From Natroniella sulfidigena (GTDB lineage Bacteria > Bacillota > Halanaerobiia > Halobacteroidales > Halobacteroidaceae), in the NCBI RefSeq assembly GCF_023223645.1, contig NZ_JALKBY010000013.1, positions 1 through 64,000 on the forward strand: 64,000 nucleotides of DNA, in the 5' to 3' direction. The first letter of the stretch is position 1, and every line of letters begins with the position of its first letter. Shown here in pieces: positions 26,050 to 35,625 of the stretch. The notes under the pieces are model-generated. The model saw only the letters and a list, made by a program, of their open reading frames with translations, was not told where the DNA came from and made no database searches. Made by a program: the position numbers and the translations under genes.

Positions 26050-26184
26050 GACTATCACCTCCAATAAAGGACCTTTATCTAAATTATTCCCCTTTAAAAT
26101 AGTATCTACTATTAATAATCCTTGGTAATTAAATCCAAACTGTAATTTTGTTTAAATTCTTAAGTTATCAATAATTTGATCACC

Positions 26185-26213
26185 TTGACAAATATTACGG
26201 AATTTATTATAAT
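26185..26213 (+). promoter_or_regulatory. Consensus sigma-A promoter
   Basis: TTGACA, 17 bases, TATAAT: a perfect match to the consensus. It lies 35 bases before the first gene of the three-gene plus-strand operon, which implies strong basal expression. Confidence 0.88.
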
Positions 26214-26248
26214 AACACTAAACACTATCCTGAGGGGGAGGGGTATAT

Positions 26249-26503
26249 ATGAAATTCAGTCAAAATTTAGGTCAAATAGCTACCGATAATAAGAAACATG
26301 ATTTAGAAAAATTATCTACTGAAGAATTGAAAGCACTCTTAAAGAAGAAGAAGGAGATCCATGAAGACATAGAACAAGAAATGAGCTTCGCCTTAAACCA
26401 AACAGGAATTCACTTACCTGGTAACACTAAGGAAAAATACGGAAAACAATTAGCTAGATTAGAAAAGGAAATTAATAAGATTGAAGAACTATTAGCTGAC
26501 TAA
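26249..26503 (+). CDS. Small helical protein of unknown function
   Basis: Eighty-four residues, charged and helical, with a likely coiled-coil pair (LEKLSTEELKALLKKKKEI and LARLEKEINKIEELL) around a short NQTGIHLPGN turn. No family recognised. It has an excellent GGGGGAGGGG site and a perfect promoter, and starts an operon with an MFS transporter and a CMD-domain protein. It could be a small regulator or scaffold of that operon. Confidence 0.65.
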   Translation: MKFSQNLGQIATDNKKHDLEKLSTEELKALLKKKKEIHEDIEQEMSFALNQTGIHLPGNTKEKYGKQLARLEKEINKIEELLAD

Positions 26504-26527
26504 TTTATTTAAAAAGGAGTTAACATA

Positions 26528-27712
26528 TTGAATAAAGAAAAGAAGTTATTATTAATCTTAGGTCTATTAGCCTTTCTAGTTCAAGGAGATAATACTGTTA
26601 TTTCTCCTATCCTACCAGGAATAGCTGGAGAACTTGATCTAGCAATTCCTACAGCAGCTACAGCAATTACAGCGTATATGCTACCTTTTGGCCTATTTTC
26701 TCTAATCTATGGCCCTTTAGCAGATAAATTCGGTAAAGCATATGTAATTAATATTGCTTCCTTTGGAACAGCCGTATTCAGTAGTGCTAGCGGCTTAGCT
26801 TATTCTTATTTTTCTTTAATCGGCTTTAGAGGGATCAATGGAATCTTTGCAGCAGGGATCATTCCTTTAGCTTTATCATTAATCGGTGATCTTTTTGAAA
26901 AGAAAGAAAAGCAGAATGCAATTGGAATGTTTATGGGATTTATGTTTTTAGGCCAAGGAGTTGCTACAGCCATTGGAGGTACTTTAGCTCAATTTGCTAG
27001 TTGGCGTTGGGTATTTTTAATTTATGGAGTTTTAGAGCTAATTATAGCAGTTATCATGTTCCATAAAATAAAGAGTCGTTCAACCAAAAAATCACCTACA
27101 TCCAAAGGAATTATTGAATATTATAGCTCACTATTGAATAAAAGATTGATCAAGCCTATTTTAGCATCAATATTCTTTGTAGGCTATGCAGTTTTTGGAA
27201 CATTTTCTTATTTGGGCTCTTATTTAGATGACTCCTTTCAATATCCAGTTTTAACTATCGGCTTAATTTTAACTGGCTTTGGAATAGCTTCAGTAATTGG
27301 AGGCAGAAGATCAGGGAATATTAAAGAAAAGATGGGCTTTAAAATTATCTTTCTTGGCGCAATAATTGCCAGTTTATCAATAGTCTTATTTAGTTATGCT
27401 ACAAATACATGGTTATTCTTTTTAAGCATGGCTGGGTTTGGATTAGGCTTTGTTTTCTTGCAATCTACTTTGGTAACTACAGCTCAACAGATTGGAGCTA
27501 AAAATACAGGAACAGTGATGGCCTTAGTAGCCTTTTGTATCATTACTGGTGGAGGAGTTGGAACCTTCATCAATGGAATAATCTTAACAAGCTTTAGCTA
27601 TACATTTATATTCAACATAGCAGCTAGCATCTTATTACTCCTAGGCTTAATCGTAGGAACTAGATTAATGGGAACTGAAGAACAGGTCCAAAAATTAGCT
27701 AAAGCACAATAA
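26528..27712 (+). CDS. MFS transporter (drug:H+ antiporter type)
   Basis: Twelve hydrophobic segments in 394 residues. The loop between helices 2 and 3 reads YGPLADKFGKAYVI, the A-type MFS motif (G-x-L-A-D-x-x-G-[RK]), and GFRGINGIFAAGIIPLALSLIGDLF matches helices 4-5 of DHA1 efflux proteins. This suggests export of a small molecule, unspecified. Start codon TTG at 26528, 8 bases after AAAGGAG. It is the second gene of the operon, 24 bases after the small helical protein. Confidence 0.88.
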   Translation: MNKEKKLLLILGLLAFLVQGDNTVISPILPGIAGELDLAIPTAATAITAYMLPFGLFSLIYGPLADKFGKAYVINIASFGTAVFSSASGLAYSYFSLIGFRGINGIFAAGIIPLALSLIGDLFEKKEKQNAIGMFMGFMFLGQGVATAIGGTLAQFASWRWVFLIYGVLELIIAVIMFHKIKSRSTKKSPTSKGIIEYYSSLLNKRLIKPILASIFFVGYAVFGTFSYLGSYLDDSFQYPVLTIGLILTGFGIASVIGGRRSGNIKEKMGFKIIFLGAIIASLSIVLFSYATNTWLFFLSMAGFGLGFVFLQSTLVTTAQQIGAKNTGTVMALVAFCIITGGGVGTFINGIILTSFSYTFIFNIAASILLLLGLIVGTRLMGTEEQVQKLAKAQ

Positions 27713-27727
27713 AAGGAGGAATCAATT

Positions 27728-28063
27728 ATGAATGCTAAAGAAACAATAGAAAATTTAACTAACAGTGTAGAAGGTTTGAGTAAAAAGTTACCTGAACAGA
27801 TGGATAATTTTCAGAATTTTGCTGAGAGTGTAATCAGTGATGGAGCTTTAAGTACTAAAATGAAGCTTATAATTGCTGTTAGTGTAGCAATCACTAAAAG
27901 GTGTGAATATTGTATAGTAATGAATTTAAAAAAGGCAATTGATGCAGGTGTTACTAAAGAGGAATTATTAGAAGCCTGTAGTGTTGTTATGTTATTAGAT
28001 GGAGGGCCAGCTATGGCTTACACCACCTTTTTAGAAGAAAAGTATGATGAATTAACCTCTTAA
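27728..28063 (+). CDS. Carboxymuconolactone-decarboxylase-family (AhpD-like) protein
   Basis: 111 residues with the CMD core TKMKLIIAVSVAITKRCEYCIVMNLKKAIDAGVTKEELLEA. The CEYC pair, with a His-to-Asn change three residues on (CxxC...H in AhpD becomes CEYCIVMN), suggests thiol-redox chemistry is possible but without the AhpD proton-relay His. Family members handle peroxides, aldehydes or protocatechuate derivatives. AAAGGAGG lies before the ATG. It is last in the operon, ending in a terminator. Confidence 0.87.
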   Translation: MNAKETIENLTNSVEGLSKKLPEQMDNFQNFAESVISDGALSTKMKLIIAVSVAITKRCEYCIVMNLKKAIDAGVTKEELLEACSVVMLLDGGPAMAYTTFLEEKYDELTS

Positions 28064-28068
28064 TATAG

Positions 28069-28101
28069 AAAGACCCAGATCTTAAAAAGATCTGGGTCTT
28101 T
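28069..28101 (+). terminator. Terminator of the MFS-CMD operon
   Basis: Perfect 14-bp stem AAAGACCCAGATCT with a five-base loop, starting six bases past the stop. Confidence 0.9.
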
Positions 28102-28201
28102 AGTATCCATAATCCCGATTATAAAAATGAAGTTTCTATAATAAGCTCTTCTAGATTACTCTTTATCGGAAGACCAAAACCATGATTACAGATATATCCA
28201 A

Positions 28202-30688
28202 TTAGATGAATAAATTCATATTTGATTCTTCAGCATTACTGATAAAGCTTGCTACTCCTCCTACTTCAACACCATCAATTAACTCCTCTTTCTTAATCCC
28301 CATCACATCCATAGACATTTGACAGGCAACAAGTCTTACTCCATTTAACTTTGCTTGACCAATTAAGGCTTCTAAAGAATCTACTCCCTTATCTTTCATT
28401 ACTTTTCTAATCATCTTAGCACCCATTCCAAACATATTCATATTAGATAGCTGTAACTTCTTACTTCCACGAGGCATCATCCAGCCAAACATTCTATCCA
28501 TCAAGCTCTTTTTAACCTTCCCTGGTTTATCTTTTCTTAAGGCATTTAATCCCCAGAAAGTGAAGAATAAAGTTACTTCACTACCCATAGAAGCTGCACC
28601 ATTAGCAATAATAAAAGAGGCAATAGCCTTATCTAGATCTCCACTAAAGACTACCATAGTCTTCTTATTCTTATCATTCTCTATCATAGTAGTAGCTTCT
28701 GTTTGCCCCTTTTGAATCACTGCTTTTACTTGACCATCCTGTTGACCACTCTCTAATAATCTATTTCCTGTACTCTTACACCAAGCTTCAATATCTGCTA
28801 TAAATCCTGGGTCAGTAGCTATAACCTCTAAGATATCCCCCTTATCTAACTCTTCTATCTTTTTATAAACTTTCATAATTGGCCCAGGACATTGTAAGCC
28901 ACAGGCATCTAACTCCACTCTTTTTCCTTCTTGTGTCATTTTAGCTTTCTTAGCCATAGCTTGTCCCTCCTTAGGATTGGAAACAATAGACTGCTCTTCA
29001 GATTCAGATCTATTATAGTCAGTCTTTAATTCTTTTTTATCGGTCATAACCTCTTTATATAACTTATAACCACCACTCAAATTCTTAACCTTAGAGAATC
29101 CATGCTGAGTTAGGATTCTAGAGGCAATATATCCTCTTAAACCAACTGCACAATAAACTATTATCTCTTTATCTTTATCAAGCTCTTCTATTCTTTCTCT
29201 CAAGCTATTAAGAGGAATATTGATCGAACCTTCAATCTTTCCTACTTGAGCTTCTATCTCTTCTCTAACATCTAACAGGATAGTATCATCATCTAATTCA
29301 TCAATTTCATGCCAATAAGTGACATCAACTATACCATTTAAGATATTTCCTGCTGTAAAACCAGCCATATTAACTGGATCTTTAGCAGAACCAAAAGGTG
29401 GAGCATAAGCCAACTCTAACTCCTGTAAATCAAAGACTGTCTTACCAAATTTAATAGCCGCAGCTATTAAATCAATCCTCTTGTCGACCCCCTTATAACC
29501 AAGGATTTGAGCACCCAATAACTTACCTTCTTGTGGGGTATAAATAATTTTAATCGTCATTGGAAATGATCCCGGATAATAACCAGCATGACTTTGAGAA
29601 GTTGTATAAGATACCTGATAGTCAATACCTGCTTGTTTAAGCTGCTTTTCATTATTACCTGTAGCAGCAACTGTTAGATCAAAAGCTTTGGCTATGCTTG
29701 TACCTTGAGTTCCCCTAAACTTTTTCTTTTCCCCTACAATATTACCTGCTACAATTCTACCTTGCTTATTCGCTGGCCCAGCTAAAGGAATATGAGCAGC
29801 CTCCTTACTAACATAATCAACTACCTCAATAGCATCACCAATAGCATAAATACTCTGATCAGAGGTTTGAAGATATTCATCTACCTTAATAGCCCCTGTC
29901 TGACCCAGTTCTAGCCCAGCTTCTTTAGCTAGTTTAACATTAGGGTTTACCCCCATAGCTAACATTACTAAGTCAGCTTCTAGCTCCTTTCCACTTGCTA
30001 AAGTAACAACCTGCTTTGCCCCTTCTTCTCTAAAAGAATTAACTTTATCAGATAGATAGAGGTTTATATCTTTGGCCCTCATATGATTATGAAGCTGAGC
30101 TGCCATCTCAGTATCTAGTGACCCTAAAACTTGAGGGGCCAACTCAACTACTGAAACATCAACTCCACGCTCATGTAAGTTCTCTGCCATCTCTAATCCA
30201 ATATATCCTGCTCCAACAACAACTGCTCGTTCTGGATTATTCATATCAATAAATTCTTTAATTCTATCTGTATCAGAAATATCTCTTAGAGTAAATATAT
30301 TCTCTCCATCAATACCTGGTAATGGAGGTTGAATAGGATTGGCCCCTGGAGATAAAACTAAACAATCATAACTTTCTTGATACTCTTCTCTTTTTTGCCT
30401 ATCCCTAACCCTAACCTCCTTTTTCTCTCTATCAATACTTAATACCTCATTCTTTACCCTTACATCAATGTTGAATCTAGCAGCCATAGCCTCTGGTGTT
30501 TGAAGCAGTAATTTATCCCGTTCTTCAATTACTTCACCTATATGATAAGGTAAACCACAATTAGCAAAAGATATATGCTCACCTTTCTCAAAGATAATAA
30601 TTTCTGCCTCTTCATCTAACCTTCTTAGCCTAGCAGCCGTACTTGCTCCTCCAGCTACTCCTCCAACTATTAATATCTTTTTGTCCAT
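28202..30688 (-). CDS. CoA-disulfide reductase fused to rhodanese, TusA and DsrE-like domains
   Basis: Four sulfur-handling domains in one 828-residue chain. Residues 1-445 are an FAD/NAD(P)H CoA-disulfide (or persulfide) reductase: ILIVGGVAGGASTAARLRR, active Cys in SFANCGLPYHIG, second Rossmann site VVVGAGYIGLEMAE. About 460-560 is a rhodanese with IVYCAVGLRGYIA as the sulfur-carrying Cys loop. About 590-660 is TusA/SirA (ELDACGLQCPGPIMKVYK, Cys-Pro). The last 155 residues are DsrE/DsrF-like (VVFSGDLDKAIASFIIANGA, with Cys in LVACQMSMDVMG). The order suggests persulfide transfer along the chain with reduction at the flavin. AAAGGA precedes the ATG. It stands alone. Each part is well matched; the physiological substrate is not known. 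Confidence 0.92.
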   Translation of the reverse strand: MDKKILIVGGVAGGASTAARLRRLDEEAEIIIFEKGEHISFANCGLPYHIGEVIEERDKLLLQTPEAMAARFNIDVRVKNEVLSIDREKKEVRVRDRQKREEYQESYDCLVLSPGANPIQPPLPGIDGENIFTLRDISDTDRIKEFIDMNNPERAVVVGAGYIGLEMAENLHERGVDVSVVELAPQVLGSLDTEMAAQLHNHMRAKDINLYLSDKVNSFREEGAKQVVTLASGKELEADLVMLAMGVNPNVKLAKEAGLELGQTGAIKVDEYLQTSDQSIYAIGDAIEVVDYVSKEAAHIPLAGPANKQGRIVAGNIVGEKKKFRGTQGTSIAKAFDLTVAATGNNEKQLKQAGIDYQVSYTTSQSHAGYYPGSFPMTIKIIYTPQEGKLLGAQILGYKGVDKRIDLIAAAIKFGKTVFDLQELELAYAPPFGSAKDPVNMAGFTAGNILNGIVDVTYWHEIDELDDDTILLDVREEIEAQVGKIEGSINIPLNSLRERIEELDKDKEIIVYCAVGLRGYIASRILTQHGFSKVKNLSGGYKLYKEVMTDKKELKTDYNRSESEEQSIVSNPKEGQAMAKKAKMTQEGKRVELDACGLQCPGPIMKVYKKIEELDKGDILEVIATDPGFIADIEAWCKSTGNRLLESGQQDGQVKAVIQKGQTEATTMIENDKNKKTMVVFSGDLDKAIASFIIANGAASMGSEVTLFFTFWGLNALRKDKPGKVKKSLMDRMFGWMMPRGSKKLQLSNMNMFGMGAKMIRKVMKDKGVDSLEALIGQAKLNGVRLVACQMSMDVMGIKKEELIDGVEVGGVASFISNAEESNMNLFI

Positions 30689-30850
30689 TTTATATCAGTC
30701 CTTTCTCCTATTTGATCAAATTCTATGATTTTTATCAGATAAATTTGTAATAATTTTAACTACTGCTCTTAATTATAAAGATGGTGTATTGACTATATCT
30801 TTAGCTTTTTGCTAATTACATAGTAGTTTATCTCTAATCCATTTCTTTTC

Positions 30851-32161
30851 TTATAGATCAAATTCCTGAACACTTTCTTCTAGGTTTTCAGAAAAACTCG
30901 TCAACTCTTCTGCCGAAATGGCAGTCTCTTTTGCACTTGAAGAAACATCTTTAACTATTTCATTAATAACTTCAGTATTACTAACAACTGTCTCTAATTT
31001 CTCCTCTTCTTCTTTAGTAACCTCCTTAATTTCTAACATCTCACTAGCTAATTGACTTACATTTTCCTTAATCTCTTCAAATCCTTTCACAGTATCTAAA
31101 GTACTTTCAATTCCCTTTTTAATCAACTTATAATTATCATTACTATTCGTTACAGCTAGCTCAGCTTCTAGCTGAAATCCTTCAATCAATTCTCTAATCT
31201 CAATCGTTGATTTTTTAACATTGGCAGCCAATTCTCGAATTTCTTCAGCAACTACTGCAAAACCCTGCCCTGTTTTATTACTTCTAGCTGCTTCTATAGC
31301 TGCATTTAAAGCTAAAATATTAGTCTGTTCAGCAATATCATCTATAGTTTCAACCACATCACTAATTTGATGGGATTTATTATTTAATTCTTTGATGGTC
31401 TGATTTAATTTTTGAGTAGTTATATCAATTTTTTTCATATCGTTAATTAAATCATTATTATTTTTGGCCCCCTCTATAGCTAGTTTATTGGTTACCGTAG
31501 TTAATTCAGTAGAATAATCAACTTTTTGCACAGTATCTTCAACTAAATCGTTAAACTCCTGAAGTAATAGTAGATTCTCCTCAGTACTATCTGCTTGCCT
31601 TTCTGTCACAACAGATACTTCCTGAGATACTGCACTCAACTGTTGGCTAGCAGCATTAACTTGTTCTGACTCTTGATTTATTCTTCCAATCAATGCTCTT
31701 AACCTAGCAGTCATCTGGTTAAATATATCCGCTAACTCTTCAATTTCATCTCTAGTATTCACCTCGATTGTTGTATTTAAATTACCATTAGCAATTTTTC
31801 TAGCACCATTTATTAATTTTTTAATAGGCACTGTAGTTAACATAGTAACAATTATACCTAATAATAATGCTGTAATCCCCATCACTACTATCCCTTTAAA
31901 TAATACATCTTTGATATCTTCAGTCATCTCTTTAACCCCTCTAGTATGCTCCATCATACCAAAAACAAGAGATTTAATTTCTTCCTTATTTAGCTCTTCA
32001 ATATCTTTTAAATTATCATGCTGTGAATCTAAATTTTCTAAAGAATTATTTAATGCAACTAGCTGTTTGTTACTTACATAAACCATCCCTCCTAAAACCA
32101 AAGTAACTATTATTGAACATGCTAATAATTTGCTCATCAAATTAATCTTAATTCTCTTCAT
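30851..32161 (-). CDS. Methyl-accepting chemotaxis protein
   Basis: Membrane chemoreceptor. Two transmembrane helices (about residues 8-30 and 86-110) bracket a very short external domain of about 55 residues, mostly helical, so it may sense membrane state or partner proteins rather than bind a ligand by a classical fold. A HAMP domain (about 110-165, [18 protein letters not shown]) leads to a long signalling hairpin whose tip is the invariant [28 protein letters not shown]. Potential methylation sites (EE/QE pairs) flank it. AGGGAGGG precedes the ATG. The promoter shares its repeated CTTAAT operator with the Spy-like gene, so it may belong to an envelope-stress regulon. Confidence 0.95.
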   Translation of the reverse strand: MKRIKINLMSKLLACSIIVTLVLGGMVYVSNKQLVALNNSLENLDSQHDNLKDIEELNKEEIKSLVFGMMEHTRGVKEMTEDIKDVLFKGIVVMGITALLLGIIVTMLTTVPIKKLINGARKIANGNLNTTIEVNTRDEIEELADIFNQMTARLRALIGRINQESEQVNAASQQLSAVSQEVSVVTERQADSTEENLLLLQEFNDLVEDTVQKVDYSTELTTVTNKLAIEGAKNNNDLINDMKKIDITTQKLNQTIKELNNKSHQISDVVETIDDIAEQTNILALNAAIEAARSNKTGQGFAVVAEEIRELAANVKKSTIEIRELIEGFQLEAELAVTNSNDNYKLIKKGIESTLDTVKGFEEIKENVSQLASEMLEIKEVTKEEEEKLETVVSNTEVINEIVKDVSSSAKETAISAEELTSFSENLEESVQEFDL

Positions 32162-32222
32162 TTAAATTCGCCCTCCCTTTAGTACCCTTACCTTATTCTT
32201 ACTATTTTGACCAACATGCATT

Positions 32223-32266
32223 ATTATAACAAAGGAATATTAAGATAAAATTAAGATAAAATTAAA
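32223..32266 (-). promoter_or_regulatory. Promoter with 11-bp direct-repeat operator (chemoreceptor gene)
   Basis: On the minus strand: TTTAAT, CTTAAT and CTTAAT stepped by 11 bases, then 10 bases, then TATAAT. The spacing is identical to that at 16646-16689 before the Spy-like gene, so both are likely bound by the same OmpR-class regulator. Confidence 0.7.
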
Positions 32267-32387
32267 ATTTTGAAGCTATATCATAATAGGTTTAGAGTTT
32301 TTTCGGTAAATTTAACTATACTTATCAAAAAACGAATAGACGACTTAGGTCCTATAGTCAAGAGATTGCGCAGGGGCTAATAAAAAA

Positions 32388-32423
32388 AAGAAGTTGAAGT
32401 AAGTATACTTACTTCAACTTCTT
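32388..32423 (-). terminator. Perfect palindromic terminator after MATE gene
   Basis: Thirty-six-base perfect palindrome with 18-base arms (AAGAAGTTGAAGTAAGTA), followed on the minus strand by eight T. The outer 13 bases of each arm recur exactly at 37568-37603. Confidence 0.88.
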
Positions 32424-32489
32424 AAATAATTCTGGAAACATCAAATACTTTTAAAAACTTCCCCTCTACTCTTTACCTACTTCTAATCC

Positions 32490-33887
32490 TCATGCTGCTA
32501 GCTTTTCTTCTTCCGTAACCTTAATGTTTAACCACTTTTCAGACTTATAACGCCACAGATTTAAGCCTGCCATCACAAAAAGGTTAACACCCATAGCCAT
32601 CCAAAATCCTAATAACCCATATCCTAATGAATAGCCAAAAAGTAGGCCTAAAGTTAACCTTACTCCCCAGTCTCCAACAATTGTGCTATACATTGGCCAC
32701 TTAGTGTCTCCGCCACCTCTTAAAGCCCCTGCTAAGACTATAATCAATCCAAATAATGCTTGAATTACTATCATGAACCTTAAGATTGGTAATACTAAAT
32801 TTATTACTTCCAAATCTGTAGTAAATAACTTAATAATTGGATGAGCAAAAATGAACATAGGGATTGAAATTACAATCAATAGCCCTGTAGATAAATAGGC
32901 TGTCTGTTTTGCATATTCTTTAGCCAAGTCTTTTTTACCAGCTCCTAAACTTTGCCCAACTAAAGTTGTTGCTGCAGTAGCAAAGCCAAAACCGATCATA
33001 ATAGGTACTAATTCTATATTCATTACAATTGCATTAGCAGCAAGAGTTAACGTTCCTAAAGCCGCAATCAAAATTGTATAGATAATTTGTGAACTTTGCC
33101 TAACTAGTTGTTCAATTGCTGCCGGAATTCCAATAGTAAAGATCTCTTTAATCATCTTAAAATCAACCTTTAAGCTAGACTTGTTAAGCTCCAGTTTTAA
33201 GATTGAATTTCCTCTAATTAAGACTATAAAACCTGCTATAGTTCCAACAACCCTAGATAAAATAGTTCCTATGGCTGCTCCTGCTACTCCTAAAGCAGGG
33301 AAGACTCCGACCCCAAAGATAAGCAGGTAATTTATAACTACATTACAGATGTTTGAAATGATCATGATATAAAGAGGAGTCTTCATATCACCAATCCCTT
33401 GCAAAATAGCTGTAATAAGCATCATCGGTAGAGCAAAAACCATTGAACTAAAGATTATTCTTAAATAAATACTACCTTGATCTAATACAGCACCATCTAC
33501 TTCTTCCATCAAAACCATCATCATCTCCAGTAAAGATTGAGAAGTTAAAAAGCCAATTAGGGCCAATATTAATGACAGAACAATCCCACTAATCAGTGCG
33601 TTGACCATGACTTTGTTGGCTTGCTTATGATTTTTGGCCCCTACATAGCGAGCTACTAAGGCAGTTGCTCCTATGCTTAAAGCAGATATAGCACCTACTA
33701 CTACCATAATTAATCTATTACTCATATCTACAGCTGCTAAGGCTGTTGGCCCTATACTTCCTATCATCATTACATCTATCATTCCAATCACACTTTGTAA
33801 AAACATCATCAATAATGCGGGCCAAGCTAATTTTAATATATTTTTTCTTATATCTGTTGTTGTTTTAGTACTATCTAATTCTAGCAT
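32490..33887 (-). CDS. MATE-family multidrug efflux transporter
   Basis: Twelve hydrophobic helices in about 465 residues with the NorM-type repeats: IRKNILKLAWPALLMMFLQS, SIGPTALAAVDMSNR, ATALVARYVGAK in the first half and GIPAAIEQLVRQSSQ, ATAATTLVGQSLGAGKK in the second. It probably exports cationic drugs or metabolites using sodium or protons. AGAGGA is correctly spaced for ATG at 33887, which is 2 bases from the marR stop codon; the in-frame ATG at 33920 lies inside marR. It is cotranscribed with the MarR gene, which is its likely repressor. Confidence 0.93.
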   Translation of the reverse strand: MLELDSTKTTTDIRKNILKLAWPALLMMFLQSVIGMIDVMMIGSIGPTALAAVDMSNRLIMVVVGAISALSIGATALVARYVGAKNHKQANKVMVNALISGIVLSLILALIGFLTSQSLLEMMMVLMEEVDGAVLDQGSIYLRIIFSSMVFALPMMLITAILQGIGDMKTPLYIMIISNICNVVINYLLIFGVGVFPALGVAGAAIGTILSRVVGTIAGFIVLIRGNSILKLELNKSSLKVDFKMIKEIFTIGIPAAIEQLVRQSSQIIYTILIAALGTLTLAANAIVMNIELVPIMIGFGFATAATTLVGQSLGAGKKDLAKEYAKQTAYLSTGLLIVISIPMFIFAHPIIKLFTTDLEVINLVLPILRFMIVIQALFGLIIVLAGALRGGGDTKWPMYSTIVGDWGVRLTLGLLFGYSLGYGLLGFWMAMGVNLFVMAGLNLWRYKSEKWLNIKVTEEEKLAA

Positions 33888-33888
33888 C

Positions 33889-34353
33889 TTAATTTTCCTC
33901 TTCCCATTTAATATTTTCAAAATCTTCTTCCATATCCTTTAAAATTGGAGTTAGCAGTTCAATTAGTTCATCTTGTTGTCCTGAATCTAGACCTCTTAAT
34001 GATCTTAGTAAAAACTTTTGTCTGACTTCTACAATAGAATTCAATATACTCTCTCCGTTAGAAGTAACTTCTAATAAAACTTCCCTTCTATCCTCTGGAT
34101 TTCGATACCTCTCCACTAACTCTTCCTTTACCAATGCATCTATAATTACAGTTAACGTACTATTTGCCATATAAGCCTTCTTAGTTAATCCCGTCATATT
34201 TATAGGTTGTAACTTATCAAGTAACCACAAAATATGAAATCGTGGTGGAGTTAATCCTAGTTTTAAAACTTCTTCCTTAGTGTGTAAGAAAATAAACTTA
34301 TGAATATCTTTTAATAGATTATCAATCTTCTTCACCCTTTTATTAGATTTCAC
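33889..34353 (-). CDS. MarR-family transcriptional regulator
   Basis: Winged-helix dimer of 154 residues: LGLTPPRFHILWLLDKL, MTGLTKKAYMANSTLTVIID (recognition helix) and LVERYRNPEDRREVLLEVT (wing with D-x-R). Start codon GTG at 34353. It leads the marR-MATE operon and is preceded by a perfect 15-base inverted repeat, so autorepression and control of the MATE pump are likely. The effector is unknown. Confidence 0.94.
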   Translation of the reverse strand: MKSNKRVKKIDNLLKDIHKFIFLHTKEEVLKLGLTPPRFHILWLLDKLQPINMTGLTKKAYMANSTLTVIIDALVKEELVERYRNPEDRREVLLEVTSNGESILNSIVEVRQKFLLRSLRGLDSGQQDELIELLTPILKDMEEDFENIKWEEEN

Positions 34354-34375
34354 TTTTAATCAACACTTCCTTTAT

Positions 34376-34420
34376 TTTTGATTTATAATATTTATAACTA
34401 CTAAGTATTATAAATCAAAA
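34376..34420. promoter_or_regulatory. Operator candidate of the marR-MATE operon
   Basis: Perfect inverted repeat with 15-base arms TTTTGATTTATAATA / TATTATAAATCAAAA separated by 15 bases, 23-67 bases upstream of the marR start. It contains A/T-rich -10-like sequence, so bound MarR would block transcription. Confidence 0.75.
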
Positions 34421-34507
34421 TAATTCTTTCTGCAACTAATTCTTTAATCCATTTTAAGAAGTTCAAATTTTACTTGAGTTTATTTACCCTTCTCACACCA
34501 ACCTCTT

Positions 34508-35593
34508 TCATATATACTCTTCTCTCCTTTTCAACCTCCAAATTTGAAGACCATGAGTAAATATCACCTTACAAATCGCATAAGTAGGAACAACCAATAT
34601 CATACCAATTAAACCGATCAAACTACCTGCTCCCAATATCAAAAACATAATTGTAATAGGATGCATCTTTAACTTTCTTCCAATCACTTGAGGTGCTATA
34701 AGGTTACTTTCTATCTGTTGAATAATAAAAACAACACCTACAGTAATCAATGCTATCATTGGTGATTGAAAGAGTCCAACAACTACAGCAGGAACGGTTC
34801 CAATCCACGGGCCAAAATAAGGAATAATATTTGTAACACCTGCTATTACAGCTAATAATAATGCATAATCTAGTCCAATGATAAGAAAAGCAAGATAACA
34901 TAAAGTACCTACACAAAGACAAACAATTCCCTGTCCTCGTATATAAGCACTCAAGGTCTTATCAATATCCTGCAAAGTTGATTGGGCATCATCACGTTGT
35001 TTCTCATTAAAGATACTCACAATAGACCTTCCAAGCTTCTCCCCATCCTTTAATAGATAATAAAGAATAAATGGAACAATAATTAATACAAGTACTAGAT
35101 TCACTAGTGTTCCTAAAAAAGCTAATATATCCGAAGCAAGATTTGTAGTCATCTGATTAATTGAATCACCTAACTCAAAGATAAACTCTTCTATATTTAA
35201 CATCTCACTTAATGGATACCGTTGGAAAAAATCACTTTCTTGAATATCAATTAAACTACTTTGAATTTCAGAAATAATAACAGGCATATTCTCAATCAAA
35301 CTATAAAACTGTCGTTGCAGTAAAGGTCCAACAATAAATAATAGACTTATCAGAATATAAACTAAAATAAGATATAATAACAAAATAGACATTCTTCTTG
35401 ATAATCTCTTCTCCATTATACTAACAGCAGGTCTCAACAAATAAAAAAGAAATCCTGATAGAATAATCGGGATGAATAAAGTTTCAAATATAACAACAAA
35501 AGGGTTAAAGACCCAATTGATCAATGAGCCAACATATATGATTAAAAATAGCAAGAGGATTCCATAACCAATTTTAAATATTTTTTCAACCAT
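34508..35593 (-). CDS. AI-2E family transporter (UPF0118)
   Basis: Seven or eight hydrophobic helices in 361 residues. The family pattern is visible: paired N-terminal helices, a long amphipathic loop (about residues 95-150), then LLLAVIAGVTNIIPYFGPWIG, FIIQQIESNLIAPQVIG and a final VVPTYAICKVI. Members export varied substrates (autoinducer-2 in one case, sodium/proton exchange in halophilic relatives); a role in Na+/H+ exchange is plausible here but unproven. AAAAGGAG precedes the ATG. Confidence 0.9.
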   Translation of the reverse strand: MVEKIFKIGYGILLLFLIIYVGSLINWVFNPFVVIFETLFIPIILSGFLFYLLRPAVSIMEKRLSRRMSILLLYLILVYILISLLFIVGPLLQRQFYSLIENMPVIISEIQSSLIDIQESDFFQRYPLSEMLNIEEFIFELGDSINQMTTNLASDILAFLGTLVNLVLVLIIVPFILYYLLKDGEKLGRSIVSIFNEKQRDDAQSTLQDIDKTLSAYIRGQGIVCLCVGTLCYLAFLIIGLDYALLLAVIAGVTNIIPYFGPWIGTVPAVVVGLFQSPMIALITVGVVFIIQQIESNLIAPQVIGRKLKMHPITIMFLILGAGSLIGLIGMILVVPTYAICKVIFTHGLQIWRLKRREEYI

Positions 35594-35625
35594 TCTTTAA
35601 CTCCTTTTCAATAAAATTTCTTAAA

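Larger units (their letters stand above)
32162..32489. other. 328-base spacer between MATE and chemoreceptor genes
   Basis: Contains the chemoreceptor promoter (32223-32266) and the MATE terminator (32388-32423). Between them lies a more G/C-rich stretch, 32341-32380, whose minus strand reads GCGCAA, then GACTATAGGACCTAAG. It recalls part of a c-di-GMP-I riboswitch but lacks the rest (see rejected items). Confidence 0.55.

Noticed and set aside
32341-32380. Resemblance to a c-di-GMP-I riboswitch upstream of the chemoreceptor
   Set aside because: Only GCGCAA and CTATAGG...CTAAG match. The paired P1b/P2 helices and the closing GGTAG segment are absent, and it lies upstream of the mapped promoter, so it would not be in the transcript.
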